From assembly GCA_946185205.1 (NCBI GenBank), contig CAMHIP010000003.1:1-59063 (forward strand): a DNA stretch of 59,063 nucleotides. Direction: 5' to 3'. Made by a program: the position numbers and the translations under genes. Below, one piece after another: positions 19,914-28,736 of this stretch (the first letter of the stretch is position 1; each line of letters begins with the position of its first letter). This DNA comes from an uncultured Bacteroidales bacterium. Lineage in GTDB: Bacteria > Bacteroidota > Bacteroidia > Bacteroidales > UBA932. The notes beneath the pieces were generated by a model, which had not been told where the DNA came from, ran no database searches, and saw only the letters and a list, made by a program, of their open reading frames with translations.

Positions 19914-20942
19914 CTACACCCAGAGCTCCGCCAGGTCGAGCACCAGGCGTTCGGTCTTCTCCCAGCCCAGGCAGGGGTCGGTGATGGATTTGCCATAGAC
20001 CCCGCCATCCGGCTTCTGGCAGCCGTCTTCGAGATAGGACTCGATCATCATGCCCTTCACCAGGGCGTGGATGTCCGTGCTGTGCCGGGTGCTGTGCAGC
20101 ACCTCCTTGGCGATGCGCACCTGCTCCTCGTACTGCTTGCCGGAGTTGCAGTGGTTGGTGTCCACGATCACGGCCGGGTTCTGAAGGCCACTCCCGGCAT
20201 AGAGCTCGCACAGGCGGGAGAGGTCCTCGTAATGGTAGTTGGGATGCGTGATGCCGTGCGAGTCCACGTAGCCGCGCAGGATGGCGTGTGCGAGGGGGTT
20301 GCCCTGGCTCTCGACTTCCCAGTTGCGGTAGATGAAGGTGTGGCCGCTCTGGGCCGCCTTCAACGCGTTCATCATCACGGACAGGTCGCCGCCCGTCGGG
20401 TTCTTCATGCCGACCGGGATGTCCAGGCCGCTGGCCGTCAGGCGGTGCTGCTGGTCCTCCACCGAACGGGCGCCTACGGCCACGTAGGACAGCAGGTCGT
20501 CCAGGAAACGGTGGTTTTCCGGATAGAGCATTTCGTCGGCGCAGGAGAAACCGGTCTCGTTGAGCGCACGCATATGCAGTTTGCGGATGGAAATCAGGCC
20601 CCGGAGCATGTCCGACTGCGCCTGCGGATTGGGCTGATGCAGCATGCCCTTGTAGCCGGCGCCCGTCGTGCGGGGCTTGTTGGTATAGATGCGCGGCACG
20701 ATCACGATCTTGTCGGCTACCCGCTCCTGCAGCGAGCGGAGCCGCGAAATGTATTCGATCACGGCATCCTCCCTGTCGGCGGAACAAGGTCCGATCACGA
20801 GCAGCAGTTTGTCGCTCTCGCCCCGGATGACCGCGCGGATGGCGGCGTCGTTCGCCGCCTTGGCAAGCACACCCTCTTCGGAGATGGGATACATCTCCTT
20901 GATCTCCTTGGGGATCAGTAGCTTGCGTTTGAAAATCATATT
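19914..20942 (-). CDS. 3-deoxy-7-phosphoheptulonate synthase (class I DAHP synthase)
   Basis: VIGPCSADREDAVIEY, IYTNKPRTTGAGYKG, GMKNPTGGDL, DTNHCNSGKQYEEQ. Confidence 0.94.
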   Translation of the reverse strand, partial: NMIFKRKLLIPKEIKEMYPISEEGVLAKAANDAAIRAVIRGESDKLLLVIGPCSADREDAVIEYISRLRSLQERVADKIVIVPRIYTNKPRTTGAGYKGMLHQPNPQAQSDMLRGLISIRKLHMRALNETGFSCADEMLYPENHRFLDDLLSYVAVGARSVEDQQHRLTASGLDIPVGMKNPTGGDLSVMMNALKAAQSGHTFIYRNWEVESQGNPLAHAILRGYVDSHGITHPNYHYEDLSRLCELYAGSGLQNPAVIVDTNHCNSGKQYEEQVRIAKEVLHSTRHSTDIHALVKGMMIESYLEDGCQKPDGGVYGKSITDPCLGWEKTERLVLDLAELWV

Positions 20943-20952
20943 CATAACTTCC

Positions 20953-21813
20953 CTACTTTTTATCAAAGAACGAACGCCGGTACGTGGACAGGCGCATCAT
21001 TTCCTTCATGGTGTCGGCATCCCCGGCCGCCAGCGCGTCGCGCAGCTGGGCGAACTTCTCGAGGAAGAGGTTCATCTGCGTGAGCAGTTCGTCGCGGTTC
21101 TCCAGGAAGAGTTCCGTCCACATGTTCTCGTTGATCCGGGCGATGCGCGTGAGGTCACGGAACGAATCTCCCGTATATTCGGCCAGGTGCTCGGACTCCT
21201 TGCAGTCCATCAGCGCCACGGCGATGCAGTGCGTGAGCTGCGAGAGGAAACCGATCATCTCGTCGTGCTCCTCGGGAGAAAGCACGGCGATGTGCCGGAA
21301 ACCCAGGATGCAGCCCAGGGTGCGCACCAGTTCGATCCCCTCCGGGGTGTTGCGCTCCGTGGGCGTGATGATGAAATTGGCCCCGGAGAAGACCCGGCTG
21401 TCGGCATGCTCCACGCCGGACCGCTCGCTTCCGGCCATCGGATGGGCCGGCACGAATTCCAGGTCGTCCCGGAGCATCCCCTGCACGACCGGGACCACGG
21501 CGCGCTTCACGCCGCTCACGTCCGTGATGACGGCGCCCTGTTTCAGGAAATCCTGATAGCGGCGGATCCACTCGACAAAGGCCTTGGGATAGAGGGCGGA
21601 GACCACGAGGTCGAACTGCGAGACGTAGTCACGCGTCACCTCCGTCTGCCCGTGGGCGATCATACCGCGCTGCAGGGCAAAGTCCAGGGGCTCCTGCCGC
21701 CTCGCCAGCGCTCCGACTTCAAAGCCCAGCGCGCTGAGTTTCTCGGCATACGAGCCGCCGATCATGCCCAGTCCTACGATGAGGACCTTCCTGTAGTTGA
21801 TGAATCCTTTCAT
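20953..21813 (-). CDS. tyrA: Prephenate dehydrogenase
   Basis: VLIVGLGMIGGSYAEKL, DVSGVKRAVV, PAHPMAGSERSGVEHA; ATG 21813 overlaps upstream aroC stop. Confidence 0.9.
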   Translation of the reverse strand: MKGFINYRKVLIVGLGMIGGSYAEKLSALGFEVGALARRQEPLDFALQRGMIAHGQTEVTRDYVSQFDLVVSALYPKAFVEWIRRYQDFLKQGAVITDVSGVKRAVVPVVQGMLRDDLEFVPAHPMAGSERSGVEHADSRVFSGANFIITPTERNTPEGIELVRTLGCILGFRHIAVLSPEEHDEMIGFLSQLTHCIAVALMDCKESEHLAEYTGDSFRDLTRIARINENMWTELFLENRDELLTQMNLFLEKFAQLRDALAAGDADTMKEMMRLSTYRRSFFDKK

Positions 21814-22901
21814 GGCTGTGCAAGATAATCCGTGCCGTAGCGGAGCGCCAGCTGGTCGCAGAGCACCACGGCGGTCAGGGCCGTCACCACCGGGCAGATC
21901 CGACGGATGATGGCCGGGTCGTGGCGCCCGGTCAGGGCCAGCTCCACATCCTTCCCTTCGACGAAATCGACCGTCTGCTGCGGCCGGGCGATCGAGGGCG
22001 TGGGCTTGACGGCCAGCTCGAACAGGACCGGCATCCCGTTGGTGATGCCGCCGTTGATGCCGCCGTTGCGATTGGTCAGGGTCGTCACGCGCCCATCCTG
22101 CATGCGGAACGGGTCGTTGGCCTGAGAGCCGCGCATGGCGGCCAGGCCGAAACCGTCGCCGAAAGCGATGCCCTTGACGCCGCCCACGGCAAACATCGCC
22201 CGGGCGAGCACGCCTTCCAGCGAGTCGAACCAGGGCTCCCCCAGCCCGGCGGGCAGGCCGCAGATGCCGGTCTGGACCACGCCGCCGACGGAATCCTGCT
22301 CCGCCTTGGCGGCCAGGATGGCCGCTTCCGCCTGCTCTTCCAGGTCGAGGATAAAGGGGAAACGCCGCGCTTCGATGCGGCCGATCTCGGAGGCCACGTC
22401 CGTGAAGGGCGCATCCTCCACCCCGGCACAGCGCAGGATGTGCGTGCCGAGCAGGATGCCCTTGGCGGCGAGCGCCTGGCGGCAAATGGCTCCGGCCGCC
22501 ACGATCCCGGCCGTCACGCGGCCGGAGAAATGGCCCCCGCCGCGCGGATCCTGCCACCCGTGGTATTTGGCCTGGGCCGTATAGTCTGCGTGCGAAGGGC
22601 GCGCGACATGCTCCACGGCCCGGTAGTCCGCACTGCGCACGTTCTCATTCGGGATGAGCAGGGTCAGGGGCGTGCCGGTCGTGCGGCCCTGCCAGACGCC
22701 GCTCACGATCTGGAAGCGGTCCGCCTCCACGCGGGCGGTATCGGCAGGCCCGGACGGGCGGCGCCGGGAAAGCTGCTCCGCGATATAGGCCTCGTCCACG
22801 GGCAGACCGGGGGCGAGACCGTCCAGCACGACGCCGACGGCCGGTCCGTGGCTTTCGCCGAAGACCGTCAGGATGACGCTGGTGCCAATGGAATTCTTCA
22901 T
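21810..22901 (-). CDS. aroC: Chorismate synthase
   Basis: GESHGPAVGVVLDG, RPSHADYTAQAKYHGWQDPRGGGHFSGRVTAG, NRNGGINGGITNGMP. Confidence 0.96.
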   Translation of the reverse strand: MKNSIGTSVILTVFGESHGPAVGVVLDGLAPGLPVDEAYIAEQLSRRRPSGPADTARVEADRFQIVSGVWQGRTTGTPLTLLIPNENVRSADYRAVEHVARPSHADYTAQAKYHGWQDPRGGGHFSGRVTAGIVAAGAICRQALAAKGILLGTHILRCAGVEDAPFTDVASEIGRIEARRFPFILDLEEQAEAAILAAKAEQDSVGGVVQTGICGLPAGLGEPWFDSLEGVLARAMFAVGGVKGIAFGDGFGLAAMRGSQANDPFRMQDGRVTTLTNRNGGINGGITNGMPVLFELAVKPTPSIARPQQTVDFVEGKDVELALTGRHDPAIIRRICPVVTALTAVVLCDQLALRYGTDYLAQP

Positions 22902-22904
22902 AAG

Positions 22905-23996
22905 CTAACGGGTATAGAAAGAACCGACGAGCTTGAGGCGGTCGCACAGCGGGGCCAGTTCACGGAGCAGGCTGTCGCCCTCGTCCGTGGCCACGTCGCC
23001 GTCCAGCTCGACAAAGAAATAGTAGTTCCACAGAAGTTCCTTCATCGGGCGGCTGTGCAGGTTGCACATGTTGTAGTTGTGCGTGCCGATGATATTGAGC
23101 GTCTGGGCCAGGGCGCCGGCCTCATTCTTGACCGTGTACATCAGGATGAAGTGCTTGCCCATCTTGCGCTTGCCCGTCGTGTCCAGGCGGAGCATCCGCG
23201 AGAAGGCGGCGAAGCGCGTGGTGTTGGTGCGGCTGGTATTGATGCGCGGCTCGAGAACCTCGAGTCCGTAGAGCGCCGCGGCCTCGGCCGTGCCGATGGC
23301 GGCGCAGGCGGGATCCTGCTTCTCCGCCACCCGTTTCGCGGCGAGGGCGGTGTTGGCGTACTCCCGGGGCTCCATCCCGTGGCGCCGCAGGTATTCCGCA
23401 CACTGGGCCAGCGCCTGCGGATGGCTGTACACCTTGCGGATCTGCGCCTTGTCGGCGCCGGGCAGGCCGAGCAGGTTCTGCTCCGCTTCCACCTCGATCA
23501 CCTGGTTGACATAGAGCGAACCGTTGAACATCAGGTCCGTCACGGAGGACACCTCGCCTTCGGAACTGTTCTCGAAAGGCAGCACGGCCACGTCGGCCTC
23601 CCCTGCCTCGCAGGCATGGTAGGCAGCCGCAAAATCGGCGAAGGGGATCAGCTCCGCGCCGGGAAACAGCCGCAACGCGGCGATATAGGCGAAAGCGCCC
23701 GGGACGCCGCTGTAGGCGACTTTCAGTCCGCTGCTCAGGCGGCGCTGCCAGTCGCGCGAGAGCCCCATCAACTCCTGCTGGAAGCGCACGTAATACTCAC
23801 GGATGTCCCGGTCCCGAACGAACTGCGCTCCGCGCCGGATCACCTCCTGCTCGCGGCCGGGATCGCTGATGGCGAGCCCGTGCGCAGACTTGTATGCGAC
23901 AATCCGCCGCGACAGTTCCATCCGCCGCTCGAACAGCGGGGCCATCTGCGCATCGACAGCGTCGATTTCTTTCCTGATTTCTTCCAGATTGTCCAT
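22905..23996 (-). CDS. pheA: Bifunctional chorismate mutase/prephenate dehydratase (P-protein)
   Basis: N-terminal chorismate-mutase helix (IDAVDAQMAPLFERRMELSRRIVAYK), SGVPGAFAYIAA, C-terminal ACT-like NEAGALAQTLNIIGTHNYNMCNLHSRP. Confidence 0.9.
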   Translation of the reverse strand: MDNLEEIRKEIDAVDAQMAPLFERRMELSRRIVAYKSAHGLAISDPGREQEVIRRGAQFVRDRDIREYYVRFQQELMGLSRDWQRRLSSGLKVAYSGVPGAFAYIAALRLFPGAELIPFADFAAAYHACEAGEADVAVLPFENSSEGEVSSVTDLMFNGSLYVNQVIEVEAEQNLLGLPGADKAQIRKVYSHPQALAQCAEYLRRHGMEPREYANTALAAKRVAEKQDPACAAIGTAEAAALYGLEVLEPRINTSRTNTTRFAAFSRMLRLDTTGKRKMGKHFILMYTVKNEAGALAQTLNIIGTHNYNMCNLHSRPMKELLWNYYFFVELDGDVATDEGDSLLRELAPLCDRLKLVGSFYTR

Positions 23997-24036
23997 AAGG
24001 CAACACAAACTACTTCAATTTTGCAAAAATAAAAAT

Positions 24037-24044
24037 TATCTTTG
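24037..24044 (+). promoter_or_regulatory. -7 element TATCTTTG upstream of histidine phosphatase
   Basis: TAnnTTTG match 21 nt before ATG 24066. Confidence 0.5.
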
Positions 24045-24065
24045 CGATTCACAAACCCTGAGCCC

Positions 24066-25361
24066 ATGAACTTGACCCGCCGCCTGATCACCGCCTGCAC
24101 CGTCCTGCTGCTCTGCCTGACGGTCGGAGCCCAGACCGGATACGAAGACGCCATCCGGGAGAATCCGGACCGCGCCGCCGGCGTGCACCACGCCTACGAA
24201 TACATCCCGGCCGCCGAGACCCCGGCGCCCCGGGGCTACAAGCCCTTCTATGTCAGCCACTACGGCCGGCACGGCTCCCGCCGCAACATCGGTTCGGCCG
24301 CAGAGCGCGCCTTCGAGTACATGACGGCCGCCCGGCAGGCCGGCATCCTGACGGCCGAAGGAGAGGCGCTGTACCGGATGGTGGACGCCATCCACGAAGA
24401 CCACATCGGGATGGCGGGCGAGCTGACCCCGCGCGGCGGACGCGAGCACCGCGCCATCGCAGAGCGCCTGTACGGACGCCATCCGCGCGTGTGGCGCGAC
24501 AAGGCCCGCCGCCAGGTCAACGTCCAGTCCAGCAACATCCCCCGCTGCCTGGTCAGCATGGCCCACTTCACCGCCAGTCTGGACGACTGCGCGCCGCAGC
24601 TGCGCTTCGACTTCGTGACCGGCGAGAAATACATCAACCTGCTGGCGCACGACTACTACGGCAAGGAGGAGATTTCCGCGGCAAGCGGCGCCCTGCTCCG
24701 CAAGCTGGAGCAGACCTGGGTGGATCCGGACCGCTTCATGCGGAATGTCTTCATCCCGGATGCGGACCGCGTCGCCGCCGTCATCCCCGACCCGTACGCC
24801 TTTATCTACCAGATCTTCCTGTACGGCGGGATCCGCCAGTGCACCGAGACCCCGGACGCCGACATCTTCGGCCGCTTCTTCACCCCGGACGAACTCATCG
24901 CCTGGTACCGCTGCTACAACGCCCGCATATACAACAGCATGGCCAATTCCGCCGAATTCGGCGACCACGTCATCTGGGCGGCCCGCGGCCTGGTGCAGGA
25001 CATCATCGAGCGGGCCGATGCGGCCCTTGCGGACGGCTCCCCCGTCGCCGCCGACCTGCGCTTCGGCCACGACTCGGGGATCCTGCCCCTGGCCGGACTG
25101 ATGGACCTCATTGGCCCCGGCGACCGCTTGCACAATGCAGACGCCTCCGACAGCTGGCAGAGCTACCGGCGCGTGCCGATGGGCTCCAACCTCCAGCTGG
25201 TCTTCTTCCGCAAGCGCGGCGCGGAGCCGCTCGTCAAGATTTATTACAACGAAGAAGAAACGCTCGTGCGCGGCCTGCAGCCCGTCCGGGGTCCCTATTA
25301 CCGCTGGTCCGACCTCAAGGCCCACCTGGAGCGGCGGATCGCTCAGTACAATTTTGAATAG
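24066..25361 (+). CDS. Histidine-type phosphatase (histidine acid phosphatase/MINPP-like)
   Basis: Signal peptide; VSHYGRHGSRRN (RHGxR) and FGHDSG (HD) motifs. Confidence 0.87.
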   Translation: MNLTRRLITACTVLLLCLTVGAQTGYEDAIRENPDRAAGVHHAYEYIPAAETPAPRGYKPFYVSHYGRHGSRRNIGSAAERAFEYMTAARQAGILTAEGEALYRMVDAIHEDHIGMAGELTPRGGREHRAIAERLYGRHPRVWRDKARRQVNVQSSNIPRCLVSMAHFTASLDDCAPQLRFDFVTGEKYINLLAHDYYGKEEISAASGALLRKLEQTWVDPDRFMRNVFIPDADRVAAVIPDPYAFIYQIFLYGGIRQCTETPDADIFGRFFTPDELIAWYRCYNARIYNSMANSAEFGDHVIWAARGLVQDIIERADAALADGSPVAADLRFGHDSGILPLAGLMDLIGPGDRLHNADASDSWQSYRRVPMGSNLQLVFFRKRGAEPLVKIYYNEEETLVRGLQPVRGPYYRWSDLKAHLERRIAQYNFE

Positions 25362-25375
25362 TTAGTAGTATCGAT

Positions 25376-25747
25376 ATGAATTTCAACGGAATCCTCATCG
25401 GTGCAGCCGTTTTCCTCTGCATCGGCATCTGCCATCCCATCACCATCAAGCTCGAGTACCACTGGGGACGCAAGGGCTGGTGGGCCTTCTTCATCGCCGG
25501 GCTCATCTGCGCCGCCTGCTCCCTGTTCGTGCAGGACTACATCCTCTCCACCATCCTCGGCGCCTTCGCCTTCTCCTGCTTCTGGGGCATCCACGAGGTG
25601 CTCGCCCAGGAGATGCGCGTGCTGCGCGGCTGGTTCCCCGAGAACCCGGCGCGCCACGACTATTATGAGCGCCGGAGCAAGGAGCTGGGCGACGTCCTCA
25701 CCGGCAGCCCCAGCCACAAGCACCTGAAAGAGAAAACCAAGAAGTAA
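25376..25747 (+). CDS. DUF4491 family membrane protein
   Basis: MNFNGILIGAAVFLCIGICHPITIKLEYHWGRKGWWAFF...SCFWGIHEVLAQEMRVLRGWFPENP. Confidence 0.88.
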   Translation: MNFNGILIGAAVFLCIGICHPITIKLEYHWGRKGWWAFFIAGLICAACSLFVQDYILSTILGAFAFSCFWGIHEVLAQEMRVLRGWFPENPARHDYYERRSKELGDVLTGSPSHKHLKEKTKK

Positions 25748-26836
25748 TTACTTGACAGGCAGTATCTTGCCGAAGTGACAGTTAAGCACTTCGGTGCAGT
25801 CGCCGTGCCAGTTGTGCATGCCGTTGCCCAGGCAGTCGCGCCAGGCTTTGCAATGCGCGCAGCGGCCCTTGCGCGTCCAGCGGCGGTCGCGGAAGGGCTG
25901 GAAGCGTTCCTGCCAGACCTGCCAGAAATTGTCCTCATAGATATTGCCCTGGCTGAAGACGTCGCGGTCGATGTTGGGGCAGGCGCAGATGCGTCCGTCG
26001 ATTAGCACGGAAGCGATGTTGATGCCCGCGTGGCAGAAGAAAGGCACATCCCGGACCTGGTTCTCATAGCGCCCCAGATAGCCCTCGCAGCTGAACGTCA
26101 CCGTCATGCCATGGCCGTCATTCCGGGCTTGACCCGGAATCTCCGCCCGTTTCGCCGCGATGAAATCCATCAGGGCCGTGAACTCCGCATCCGTCAGATG
26201 CATGTCCGGATCCTGCGCCGCACGTCCGATCGGGATGATCGTGAAGATGCGCCACTGCGGCACGCCCAGCGCCTGCAGGCGTCCGTACAGGGCATCCAGC
26301 TCCTTGAAATTGCGCCGGTTGACGCAGGTCACCACATCGAAATGCAGCCGCGGTCCCTCGGCGGCGGCGAGCGCAATGGCGCGCTCCGCCCGTTCGAAGC
26401 TTCCCGGCCGGCCGCGCATCCAGTCGTGCGCCTCCGCCAGGCCGTCCAGGCTGATGGTCAGCGTGCCCATCCCGGCATCCATCAGTTTGCGATGCATCGC
26501 TTCGTCGTAGAACCAGCCGTTGGATACGATCCCCCAGCTGACATGGCGCCGGCGCAGGGCCCGGCCGACTTCGGCGATGTCGGGCCGCAGCAGCGGCTCA
26601 CCGCCCGTCAGCACGACGGTGAAGGGATTGGCGCGCTCCTGCGCGGGAATCGTATCGAACGCCCGCAGGAAATCCTCCAGGGGCATATCCACGTCACGGC
26701 TCGCCGCAAAACAGTCACTGCCGCAGTGGCGGCAGTGCAGATTGCAGCGGGTGGTGCATTCCCAGAAGAGGTAGTTGAGTTCATGCACCGCCGTCTCGTT
26801 GGCGCGGAAGGCGCGGTGAAGCAGCCGGCCGATCAT
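25748..26836 (-). CDS. Radical SAM/SPASM protein (rSAM/lipoprotein-system type)
   Basis: CTTRCNLHCRHCGSDC (CxxxCxxC); GGEPLLRPD; C-terminal SPASM-like cysteines (ICACPNID..CAHCKAWRDCLGNG). Confidence 0.88.
   Translation of the reverse strand: MIGRLLHRAFRANETAVHELNYLFWECTTRCNLHCRHCGSDCFAASRDVDMPLEDFLRAFDTIPAQERANPFTVVLTGGEPLLRPDIAEVGRALRRRHVSWGIVSNGWFYDEAMHRKLMDAGMGTLTISLDGLAEAHDWMRGRPGSFERAERAIALAAAEGPRLHFDVVTCVNRRNFKELDALYGRLQALGVPQWRIFTIIPIGRAAQDPDMHLTDAEFTALMDFIAAKRAEIPGQARNDGHGMTVTFSCEGYLGRYENQVRDVPFFCHAGINIASVLIDGRICACPNIDRDVFSQGNIYEDNFWQVWQERFQPFRDRRWTRKGRCAHCKAWRDCLGNGMHNWHGDCTEVLNCHFGKILPVK
26117..26143 (+). repeat. Palindromic repeat copy inserted in frame within the radical SAM gene
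   Basis: gtcattccgggcttgacccggaatctc; translated on - strand as EIPGQARND. Confidence 0.85.
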
Positions 26837-27036
26837 TCAGCCTGCTCCTCCCCCACAACTTCTTCCACCCCTTCCTGAACGTTCTCCTCCAGGAGCTCCT
26901 CCTCGACGAGTTCGGTCTCATCGACGGTCTGGAATTCCTCCGGTAGTCCCGGAGGCGTGCCGTAGCAGGCCTGGAACACAAACAGCGCCGTCGTGAGCGA
27001 TGCGCCCTTCAGCGCGCGATGCAACCATTTTCTCAT
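26833..27036 (-). CDS. Small acidic lipoprotein coupled to the radical SAM gene
   Basis: 67 aa MRKWLHRALKGASLTTALFVFQACYGTPPGL... then Glu-rich tail; stop overlaps rSAM start (ATGA, 26833-26836). Confidence 0.75.
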   Translation of the reverse strand: MRKWLHRALKGASLTTALFVFQACYGTPPGLPEEFQTVDETELVEEELLEENVQEGVEEVVGEEQAE

Positions 27037-27085
27037 AACTGACAGAGATTTTGTGCAAGATACGTATTTTCCTTGAAAAGTCGCA

Positions 27086-27117
27086 TTTGCTTTGGCTTCT
27101 TTTTTGCCCTAACTTTG
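27086..27117 (+). promoter_or_regulatory. Bacteroidota promoter TTTG-N20-TAACTTTG for ECF sigma gene
   Basis: TTTG 27086-27089, 20-nt spacer, TAACTTTG 27110-27117, ATG 27124. Confidence 0.72.
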
Positions 27118-27123
27118 TGCGCC

Positions 27124-27669
27124 ATGAATCCTGACACCGACATCCGCGAACTTTTCCGCCGCCACTACCGGCCGCTCTGCCTGTATGCCCTGCATTATCT
27201 GAAAGATGCAGACGCCGCGGAGGATGTGGTCCAGGAAGTCTTCACGGCCTGGTGGCAGAAGACCGGCTCCGGCGCCCGGGAGCCCGTCGCCAACGTCAGG
27301 TCCTATCTCTATACGATGGTGCGCAACCGCTGCATCGATGCGCTGCGCCGCTCCGGGCTGCAGGCAGACCATCTGCAACCCGAAGATGCCGCAGGGCTCA
27401 TTGCAGACGACGACGCCCAGGAGCGCTCCGAGCGGGAAGCCCGGCTCTGGCAGGCCGTGGAGCGGCTGCCCCGCCGGCGCCGCGAACTGCTGCTGATGAG
27501 CAAACGCGACGCGATGAGCTACGAAGAAATCGCCGAGGCCGCCGGACTGTCCGTCAACACCGTCCGCAACCAGATCTCCCGGGCCCTCCACACCCTCCGC
27601 TCCGCCCTCTCCCCCGACGACAGCACGGCAGACCTCCTCCTGCTGCTGGCCGCCTTCCCGGCCGCCTGA
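27124..27669 (+). CDS. RNA polymerase ECF-type sigma-70 factor
   Basis: RELFRRHYRPLCLYALHYLKDADAAEDVVQEVFTAWW; region 4 MSYEEIAEAAGLSVNTVRNQISRAL. Confidence 0.93.
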   Translation: MNPDTDIRELFRRHYRPLCLYALHYLKDADAAEDVVQEVFTAWWQKTGSGAREPVANVRSYLYTMVRNRCIDALRRSGLQADHLQPEDAAGLIADDDAQERSEREARLWQAVERLPRRRRELLLMSKRDAMSYEEIAEAAGLSVNTVRNQISRALHTLRSALSPDDSTADLLLLLAAFPAA

Positions 27670-27908
27670 CCCTTCCTGCACACCGGACAGCCACCCACGC
27701 GCGCGACCGCCTGGCGACTGCTGTACGCACGGCGCCGTTTTCACGATCTTATTGATTCCTAATAAATTACAAAATAAACCCACGCAATTGGAAAGGGGTT
27801 TATTCTGTATCTAATTATTTTACAGCGACTTAACAAAAACAGCAAAATCAGTAAAAATCGATGGTACTGTTTTGGTTTTTTCGCGTCATAAGGGCAGACA
27901 ACAAGCTT

Positions 27909-28736
27909 ATGAAAGAGATCCAAGACAACGAACTGAATTTTGTCGCCCGCCATTTCCGCTCCGGTATCTTCGACTGGAGACGGGCCTGGCAGCGCTTTGT
28001 CAGCGCCAACGGCCGTCCCGTCCGGCACGCGTTCCCGGCCTGGGGCTATGCCCTGGCCACGGCCTTCGCCGCCATCATCCTGGGCGTATTCCTCTTTACG
28101 CAGCAGGGCCCCCGGCAGACAGTCATCCCCGTGGCGCAGACCGTCCATACCGTCCAGCTGCCCGACGGGACCGCCGCCACGCTGGCGCCGGGCGCAACCC
28201 TGTCTTTCCGCAGCCGCGGGTTCGGCAGCCGGGACCGGTCCGTGCGCATGGCGGGCAAGGTCTTTTTCGCGGTGACGCGCAACGAAGCGCTTCCCTTTGA
28301 AATCACGGCCGCAGACGGCTTCGTACGCGTGCTCGGGACCCGTTTCCAGATCGATGCGGACAGCACCGGCACGGCCGTCGATGTCGTGGATGGCCGCGTG
28401 CTCTTCGCCGCCGCCGGGAAAGCGGACCTCCGGGAAACGGACGGCCTCATCCTGACGCGGGGCATGCACGCCGAGCTGGCTCCCGGCGCCGCCCTTCCGG
28501 TCCTGGCCGATGCCGACACCGCCAATCCGGCCGCCTGGGCCACCCACTCCTTCCTCTACGACAACACGCCGCTGGAAGAAGTCCTGAAAGAACTCGGCGC
28601 CCACTTCGGCTGCACCTTCACCACGGACGCCCGCGGACGCCGGCTCACCGGCCAGTTCGACGGCTCGGATCCCGCCGTCATCATCGCGCTCATCGAAGAA
28701 GCGCTGGACATCCACATCGACATCCGTCCCCTATGA
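27909..28736 (+). CDS. FecR-family anti-sigma factor
   Basis: Single TM (GYALATAFAAIILGVFLF) then VQLPDGTAATLAPGATLSF.. DGFVRVLGTRFQID..GRVLFA, typical FecR. Confidence 0.92.
   Translation: MKEIQDNELNFVARHFRSGIFDWRRAWQRFVSANGRPVRHAFPAWGYALATAFAAIILGVFLFTQQGPRQTVIPVAQTVHTVQLPDGTAATLAPGATLSFRSRGFGSRDRSVRMAGKVFFAVTRNEALPFEITAADGFVRVLGTRFQIDADSTGTAVDVVDGRVLFAAAGKADLRETDGLILTRGMHAELAPGAALPVLADADTANPAAWATHSFLYDNTPLEEVLKELGAHFGCTFTTDARGRRLTGQFDGSDPAVIIALIEEALDIHIDIRPL

Noticed and set aside
19071-20921. 616-aa plus-strand ORF spanning sdaA and the DAHP synthase
   Set aside because: Off-frame/antisense read-through of two well-supported genes.
20953-22557. 534-aa ORF as one long protein
   Set aside because: Only the part from ATG 21813 matches prephenate dehydrogenase; the upstream part is an alternate frame of aroC.
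27773-27804. Inverted repeat aataaaccc...gggtttatt between sigma and FecR genes
   Set aside because: AT-rich 9-bp stem with a 14-nt loop and no T run; too weak to call a terminator.
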